Shown: one piece after another, positions 53,801 to 62,800 of the stretch
Layout: every line of letters starts with the position of its first letter
How positions within the stretch are numbered: position 1 is the stretch's first letter
Origin: Apus apus
Taxonomy: Eukaryota > Chordata > Aves > Apodiformes > Apodidae
Direction: 5' to 3'
NCBI RefSeq assembly: GCF_020740795.1
Contig: NC_067282.1
Coordinates: forward strand, 148,104,858-148,168,857
DNA: 64,000 bases
Notes under the pieces: model-generated
The model's database searches: none
The model's input: the letters and a program-made list of their open reading frames with translations, nothing else
What the model was told of the DNA's origin: nothing
Made by a program: the position numbers and the translations under genes

Positions 53801-56800
53801 TTACAGTCTGTAACATTCAGATACTATTTCTGGTAAGAAGACTGAGTATGAGACTGAGCTTTTAGTTTGCAGTAAACGTGGCACGATGGGCTGTTACTGG
53901 ACCTTGTTCAAGCATGTGTTTGGGCCACTAACAGTTCCGGTACAGTAAAGGAAAACATTTACTATCTTAACTTTCAACAGTCCAGAACCACAGCCTTGAA
54001 AGAGGTTCCCAGCAGAGCTGGACAGCATCAAAATTTAATGACGAAAACACAAGAGCTGGCACTAAAGAACTATTACCTCTGGCAGTAACTATAAAGTGCC
54101 GCATGTGCAATATAATCATAAACTAGACAGAGCACTGAGCCACAAACTCCAATACAAAAAGCAATCAACACTTCACAAATTCAAATTACACTCCAGTAAT
54201 TTGAATTCCCTATCAGGAACCTACCTATAAGCTGTGTCTGACATCAATCAATCCTAAAGCAATGCTATGAAAAATTATTCAAAGAAAAAACAAATAGCAT
54301 CTGTCACAAAAATTTTTCCCCAAACTGAAGTCAGGAACTGCTGTCAGCTTTGAAAGCTTCATGCATAGTTTGAAATATAGTTTAATATCCAAGGCTTTAA
54401 GCAGAGCTCTGCTTAAAGGAGAATATTCACCAAGGAGAATACTAGAGAGAGCAGTGACTTTGCTGTTCTTACCTGCCATCGTGCATCTTCATCACTCTCA
54501 GAAAACAAGAGCAATGCCACCTCATAAATACCATTTGTGGCAACAGTGAAAAGTGGCAGATCTCACAGGAACTGGCTGTAGTACACACCTACGAGAACTG
54601 TACAATTCCCTAAAGCTGAAACCATTATGCCAACACATACATATCCATGTAACTGTACTTCAGTGCTGGCAATAACCACAAAACTCAGTATCTTGCTCCA
54701 CGACTTCCCAGGAGTCATCACTCCCACATCAGACTTAGTGGAAGGGAATATACATCTACGTTTTGGACACTTTGGTGCCAAGAGAGTATCTTAATCTACT
54801 ACTGAAAACAAGCAGATTGGACCTTGCATTGAGGTGCAGACACATCTCCCTGTCCTCACTCTGTGGCATGTCAGAGGGGAAAGACAGGACTCCTGTCCCC
54901 AAGAAAAGCAGGGAGCACGTACGTGTTGATGGCTGAGACCATCCCAGCTGGATAAAGGGAGCAAATAGGTGACACTAACTAGAAATGAGCAGCAGGAAAC
55001 ACTTTCCACAGCAATCAGCCAGATTTTTAAATTCTAAAGGAGCAAATTGCAGGGATTTTCAGAAACACAAAGAAAGCTAAGAGCTTGAGTCAGCTTCAAC
55101 CATGACTACACAGCTTATCAAAGAGCTTTTTAAAACTCAAATATATTTGCAAAAATACATTTGACCCACAGACCTTTAAAACATAATAGTGGTTTTGGTA
55201 CCTCAACTATTGGATGCCCAAATGCTTTTGTAACTCTGGACCTTTATTCTTTTAAGTGCTGTACGACATGAAGGACTACTAAATGCAAATCAGTACCTGA
55301 TTCTTTCCCCCCAGGTTCAGTGATAAATCTGTGAGGAAAATGCCATAATGCAAGTTCATGGTCACTTCTCCAATAGCTATGAAACACGGTGAAGTAACAC
55401 ATCAGATGTCATCTCTTGAATTTATTCTAACTTGCTTGAAACACAAGGCATTAACAGTCATTAACAACATTGCTTTGACAAACTCCATATCCATGTACTG
55501 AAAGGCTCAGATTCTCTGAAGTTAATACGCATTGAGCTTATGAGAAGATTCACCTTTAAAACTGCCACTGGAGTTTATATCTCCTCAGCACTGCAATTGC
55601 CAGTCTCTGTCACCACCACCTGGTGACAAGTTAGCTAGTGGAGAAAGTCAACCAAAAGGTGAAGACATAAAAATAGCTATGTACTGCTGAATCATAGTGG
55701 AGTACAGGATCTGCAACATGGAAGCTAAGAATATTTTTCTCTTCAATGTCTATACACAAATTTCAGTTCATACTGTCTATATACAAGACAAAAAATGTTT
55801 GGTCTTCCTAGGAAGAAATAAAAATTCTCATGGAAGTTAAGTGGGCAGACTGCACTAGACCCTCAGACAATATTAATTCATATATTACACTGGGTTCACC
55901 AAAGGATGCCAGTGCATTTGTGCCCATGTTTATCTTCTGTTTAGGAAGCTTCCAGTTCTTTAAAAGAAGAGAGTGAGGGAAGGAGGAATGAAGAAAAAAA
56001 AAGGAAGGTGGAAATGAACAACCACTCAGCAAAAATCAGAACCAGTGGATATAGCCCTGGTGCTGTTTGGTTCCAGACCCACACTGCAACATTTAAAAGT
56101 CCTTAACAGATGTACTTAAAATTTACAGGGTATATCATCCATCAGCATGCATCTCAGTAGTTGGCACAAGGCCTTTTCAAATGCCTATCCTTATTGTTTC
56201 CATCTAGGGTGTCTGTGCAAGCTGTTGGTCACAAGCACTGGCTCCCTGTCCGCCTGATGCAAAGCCCATTGTAAGTGACAATTCCTGACAGATTCCACAG
56301 CTGTACAAAATGCGTAGAGGAAAGGGGTGTCCATGGGTTGATTACTGCTCTCCCAGCCCAGTGAGCAAAAGAACCAGATATGTATACAGGAGACTGCATA
56401 AAAATACAAATATAGACCATACTTTAATATCTTTTGGGCAATGAATGAAGCATCAAGTAATTTCAGCATTATTTTGTTTGCTATTGCAAGATCCTTCGTA
56501 GACTGCATAGAAGCTTCAACTCTCTCTCAGGTAAAGTAAGATCTATTTCAGATAGGCTTTGTCAGAAGAGAGAGAGGTAAAGAATGAGAATTGCTATGAT
56601 TATGCTATGAGAGGTAGTAAAGGAAAAATAGGAAAGGGATACATGTAAAACAGACCTCACATCTGTTAAAAAATTCCTTTTGATTAAGCATCTTCCCAGA
56701 AGTAACTGTCTGCAGAAGCAGCTTCAGAAAGGATTGAAAATCTTCCATCTGCTTTGCATCTACAAGATGCAAATCTGGCTGCATATTTCTCCACATACAA

Positions 56801-59800
56801 AACCCAAGCCTGGCTACCAGAGGAATTTTATCCCCCATGTTATAAAAATTCACTGGTAGCTGATCCTATACGCATATGTTCAGTAATAGTGAAAAGAAAG
56901 TTCATATTATGAAAAAACAGTTATTTTAGAAATTTTAAAAATGCAATGTTATAGCAAGTTGCATTCTGTTCTCTAGTGAAATTATGTTGTGACGTTAAAT
57001 TGTATCACAGAACTCTGCATTGCTTAGAAATACTAATTCTTGCATTTTGTGCATGTTCCAGCCTTTCTCAAAGCGGCGATGCATTATTGAAGGCCCGACC
57101 TTTCAAAAAACCGGCTGTGCTCGAGCCTGCAATATAACAATAAAGGTAGAGAGCTACACTTCCCTAAAGTGAAACATATATTAAATTTTCCAAAATACTG
57201 TCTTTAGCATTGGGAACTTCCCTTTTGGAATTCAGAGACATCTGGAGATGTCCGTGTAGTTTCTATATGCTCTACAGGGGGGCTGAGAGGAGCTACTGCA
57301 AATCTTAGAGCAAAATACCAGGCAAATTCCAGAGAGGTTTTTTAGCTGCCATACATTATTGACAACAATGTTCTCATATTGTGTAATACAGGAGTTTCCA
57401 CATAAGGCTCCAAGACCAAATGTTGTTGTTGCCCGGTACAGCTCCATCCATGACAAGCAGGACAGCCTGGTCCCAGTCTCTCCGGTCTCAGGACTTCACA
57501 CAATCTTGGGCGACAACAAATGAGAAACACTCTCAAGAGCTGCGTTCCACTTGCTTTGCTTGGCAAGTGTAGTCCTTACAGAATTCAGTAGCTCCTGGGA
57601 AGTACTTACAACTTTCTGGCTCCTGGGGCTCCTAAATAAGCTTCTGCATTTCATGAGCACCATTAGGCAACAAGCAGAGATCCATAAGCTTTTAGAGCCT
57701 TTTGCTGATTCCTGTTTCCTTTGAATCACACATCTGAACAAGGGTATTTTTCTGACACACTTTCTGTGCTCTTGATAAAGAAATAAATGGATCAAGCAGC
57801 CAATTAATGTTTAAAATAAAAGATGTGGCCAAGAAAAACATTTAGGGCTACATTAGTGGCTAAATCCCGTACTGGTGCAGAGGGAAAGACAGAAGATGAA
57901 AGCTGCATGACTAGCTTTCACAGTGTCTCACTGAGGGAACTAGAGGATGTGTTTTGCCCATCTTAGATGCAACAAAGACAGACTGCCTCTGAATTGCACT
58001 GCACTCCCACAGGCAAGTATCAGAGTGCACACAGTATGAGCAGACACACAATGGTACATTCATAACTGGTGACAGAACAAGGTTTTCTGACACCGGTGAA
58101 TCTGATAAGAAAAAGGGAAGGATCTGGTGGTCTGTGTATCCCCTTCTTGGGCTGCCTGGTTCTAACAAGGCCATTGGCAGAGATGGTTCTGGTTCAACAC
58201 AAACCTTTTATCATAGAATCATAGAAGAGCCAGCTACCCCTACAAGCCTTTGCCAGAGAGCCAAAATAGGTTGCAGAGCTGTCTTTTGTGCACTGCCTCT
58301 GCACTAAGGCACTGAAAAAGAGGATATTTGCTTTATTTCACAGGAACCAAAGTGTTGCAAAGGCTTCTTTGGCTCTGAGTGCAGTCCCTGCCCCGGAGGT
58401 TTCTCCAAACCTTGCTCAGGAAACGGGCAGGTAAGCAGAGAGTCCATCAACACCCTGCACTCCCCATGGGGGGACAGTATCCCAAAAGTCCCTAAAGCAC
58501 TTCTGCACAGCAGAACACTGGGCTCCAGAAGAGCTGCACCCTCCATTCATGTCCAGTGCTGGCTGTGACTCCAGATTCAGTTATACAGAGGAGGGAAAAT
58601 AAATCAGTCTCCTCTCAGATGCCCAAATTGCAGATTTCTGTGGTTCCAACACACAGGCAAGGCTAGGGTGGGGTATCTCTGATACTTTTACTTCACACAA
58701 CACAAGACAGGGACCCAGCTCACTGTTCTCATTTTAAAATTGCAAAGGAAGGTAGAATCCACAGCAGCACAGTACAGGCACAGGGAAAGCTTTTGCTTTG
58801 AAAAACCTTTTTCATCAAAGCTGATGTTCTCTCTGGTAGTGTGTCAAATTCATACTGTGGATAGGCATATAGTCACACCTCTGGGGAAAGGATAAAGATT
58901 TATTTCAGTTTCTACATAGAAATTACCTTTCTTCCATATCACAGTGCATGGACGGCCTGAGTGGAAATGGGACCTGCATTTGTGCTCAGGCATTTCAAGG
59001 CTCACACTGTCAGTTCTGCTCAGACCCTGGCAAATATGGGCCTCAGTGTGACAAAGGTAGGTACAGCCATACTTCCTCCACCCAAGAGCATGGTCTATTT
59101 CTTTTGGTCCACAGTAACATTAAGGTAGGAGGTAAGTGCTCACTAAATAGTCTCTGCAGAGGATGAGCAAGATCTCTCTGGGGTATTTTAATTTCTTATT
59201 TCAAAGGGATATATGATAAGCCTGCAGTTAGTGAAAATCTCACTAACTTAATTGGGCTTTCTGCAGGGGGCCATAGCTTGCTTTATATTAATGTTTTGTT
59301 CTTTTAATTTGTCTCCCTCACACAAGTAACTGAAAAGAAAATCTTTGCTGTTCCATTCCCATCTGGCATTGCCCAAAACAGAACACATTCTGCCTGTAAT
59401 GCCAAACATATGTAATCTAAGAACAACTAGATCTAGAAACATATTTTATTCAGGGTCACTTCATAACCATCTTCAGCAAATAATTTATGATTTATTGAAT
59501 AGCTTATAGTTCTCTTTGTCAAACTATACTGCATTTGAGAGGCTACACAATATATAACATCAAATATAGACACATTCTCCACCTACAGAATAATTTTCAG
59601 TCTTTTTTGCTCTGAAGCAGCCTGTCATTCATGAAGCAGAGCTCACTCAAGGGTCCAGAGGTACATGGACAAAAAACAAAAGATAAATTCCACAAGCAGG
59701 GTGGCATTGCCTAAGCTCCTGTTCTGTCAAAGCAGTACTTGCTGGCTTCACTAGTCACCACTAGCACTTCATGGGATTGCAGAAGGCTTGCCTGTACGTC

Positions 59801-62800
59801 CTTTGGGCACATCTCAGTGCCTCTCAGCAGCACTAATCAGACAACACGTGGTAGGTCTGTACTGCTGCTCTGTCTGCTATCCCAGCACTGTCAAATTTGT
59901 AGGATTGTGGACTCAGGATTAAAAGGCTTTTTGTGTCACTGAGCGTGGGCCAAAAGCTGTGCAATGAAATAACTTTAGCATTAATAGCCTGGGACATAAT
60001 ATTTTGTTCCTACTTCTCTGAAGCCCTTCAACTTCCATTGGTAGATAACGGCATTTTAAATAGTTATCCATAGAACACATCTGAAAAGACATGGATATGA
60101 TAAAGAAAGATTAAGTCCTCCAACAAAGTGAGACTTTAAAAATACAGAAGTTTAGGTTCTAGAAAAAAAAGAGGACCTGGTTCATAAGAAATGCTGGGTA
60201 AGGATAGATGCATTTTATACTATGGAACTGCACATGGCAATTTCTCTCTGGTAGAGTGTCTCTGTGTTTATGGGAAGTGTGATAACCGAATCGACAGCGA
60301 TGGGATCTGCCTTCCTGGATCATGCAGAAGTGGATACACAGGGAAACTCTGTGATAAGCAGATTGTTCCCTGTGAGCCCTCCCTACAGCTCTGCCATGAG
60401 CATGCAGACTGCCAGCTTAGTGATGGTGCAGTGAGGTAAGTCAGTAACTTGCATCTAATTAACATTAACTAGGATCCAGCTCTTTCCTATTTGCTTGGTC
60501 AAAACAGCATCTTGTAGCAGGACACACGCATCAGCTACTGAAACACTGCTATGCAGCAAATAAGCATAAACACACACCAGATTGACCTTGAGTTGCAGGA
60601 CAGTAATCAAGTTGTCAAGGCGTTATCATACGCCATATATTTAACACTGATAAGATAAATACAAATGGATCTGACCCTTGTTCAGAAGGCTGCCTTCCTA
60701 CCAACACCTACAAAGGCTCTTAGAAACTGCTTATTTCTAACCATCTCTTAGTGAATTAGGAGCTTGAACCTTGTTGAAAAATAATTATATTCTCAAGCAG
60801 TTTGGGGACAGATAGCTCACACCAGTCAGCTCAGGCAAGATTTGCACACCACACCACTGTGGACTTCAGCACAGGCTCTCCAGGCCTGACAGACTGGTCA
60901 CAAAAATCTGTTGCTGCTACAGCCACCTCATACTTGCCCAGCCCTCACAAGCAGCAAGTTTGCCTCTTGCCACAGTGTATTCATGAGTCACCACAGAAAG
61001 CAGAATCTGGGATGCTGTGTAACTCGAGTGCTTAAGAAATTCCCTCCAATATAGGTTAATCTTGGGGGTGGATCCAGGGAAAAGGGAGGCTTGTTGTCTT
61101 GCATGCATTTCAGGGAGAGAGCTATCTTCTGTGTCACTGAAAGAGAGAGCACCCCAACTCATCATTAACTTAGAACTATGAGCTCACCTTTGAAAATATC
61201 ACATCAGCACAGAATTAATTTCACTCCCCATCTCATACACACAGAGTGGCTCTCTGATTTAATTTAATTAACCCAAGTCAATATTTTGGAAAAAAACTGT
61301 AATGTATGTGCTTAAGCTATTTGCATCATGAATCCAAGGTTGCCAATTTCAAGCTGCCTATAAATAGCTGTTACACGGAAAACAAACACTTCACTTTACA
61401 GCTGTCCTATCACATTTAATGCCTCCCTCCTCCTCTTGTCTCTATAGCTGCATTTGCAAACCCGGCTACGAGGGAGATGGCATGAGCTGCAGCAAAGTTG
61501 ATCCTTGTGCTGCTTTAAACCCAGGTGGCTGTAATATCAATGTAAGTATGTGCTTTTCCTACAGAGCTTGACACCACAGAAACACAGGCAGTGGGAAAGG
61601 TTCAACCAGAATTTTTTTCAGAAGGAAGTCACAATTTTCACCGCAGTTTCAAGCTCTTTCCCCCAGTAGCAGCATCACTATTGCTTAGCCAAGCCTTACA
61701 CCTAAGCCAGGTGCCACCTAATTGTCCTAAACAGATGCCTTGCATCCCTCCCAGGCCAAGTGCATCCAGATAGGCTCAGGAGAGCACACATGTGTCTGCC
61801 AGGCAGGATGGACAGGCAATGGAAGGGACTGCTCGGCCATCAACAACTGCCTGCTGCCCACTGCAGCAGGGTGTCACGAAAATGCCACCTGCATATATGT
61901 TGGGCCAGGTCAGGTATGTCCTGTCACATTCATTGATACCTTTGACACCTCTTCGCCCATTTTACTCTGCCAGTGCTTCCTACCCTGTTTTCTTCCCCAA
62001 ATTCTCCTCTCCCTCCCAGCCACAAGGCTGTTTCCACAGGGCATGCTCTACCCAAAGCAGTCTCCTTCAGTTTCTACCTCAGTGCTCCCTCTCTCCTACG
62101 TGGTGGTGTTATGGAAGCAAATACTTTTAGTAAGTACATTAGATGATGTCAGATATAAAGGTCTTCTGGAGATATTAATCAGTCATTCCACTGAAGTCAA
62201 TGGGGCTATGCAGAAACACAGAGAGACTAATTCACCACGCCTAGAATATGCACAGTATTTCAATCATTATAATGAATTTTTGTGTTTTATTGAAATGACA
62301 GAATGACTGCAAGTGTAAGGATGGATTTCGGGGAAATGGTATTGAATGCACACCCATAAACTCATGCCTGGAACAAAACGGAAAATGCCATCATCTGGTG
62401 AGTAATTAATCATTCCCTGAGCAAAATACTCAGATACATATCATGCCTTGCCTCCTCCACACACCATCAAGTTTCCTTGCTGTTTCAAGCCTGCAATTTC
62501 TGTTTGAGTTGGAGCAAAGCTTTCCAAGCAGTGCTACAAGCACCAAAAATGCTGTGTGAACCATGTCAGTAATGGTACATGTGCTGAGGACAGACAGAAA
62601 GGGCTGCTCCCAATTCTGCCTGTACAAAAGGACTGTCTCAAGCCTGGAGTAAATAAATCAACGAATGGTTTGGGTTGGAAGGGACCTTAAAGATCATCTA
62701 GTTCTAACCACCCTGCATTGGCAGGGACACATCCCACTAGATCGAGTTGTTCAGTGCCCCATCCAACCTGGCCTTGAGCACTTCCAGGGATGGTGCAGCT

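Noticed and set aside
58211..58227. TCATAGAATCATAGAAG as another CR1 copy
   Set aside because: Only 17 bases match the CR1 terminus and the adjoining sequence is not CR1; too short to call beyond a possible remnant.
61740..62306. 188-codon + strand open frame as a separate gene
   Set aside because: It is STAB2 exon 25 plus read-through of intron 25; only the exon part has EGF similarity.
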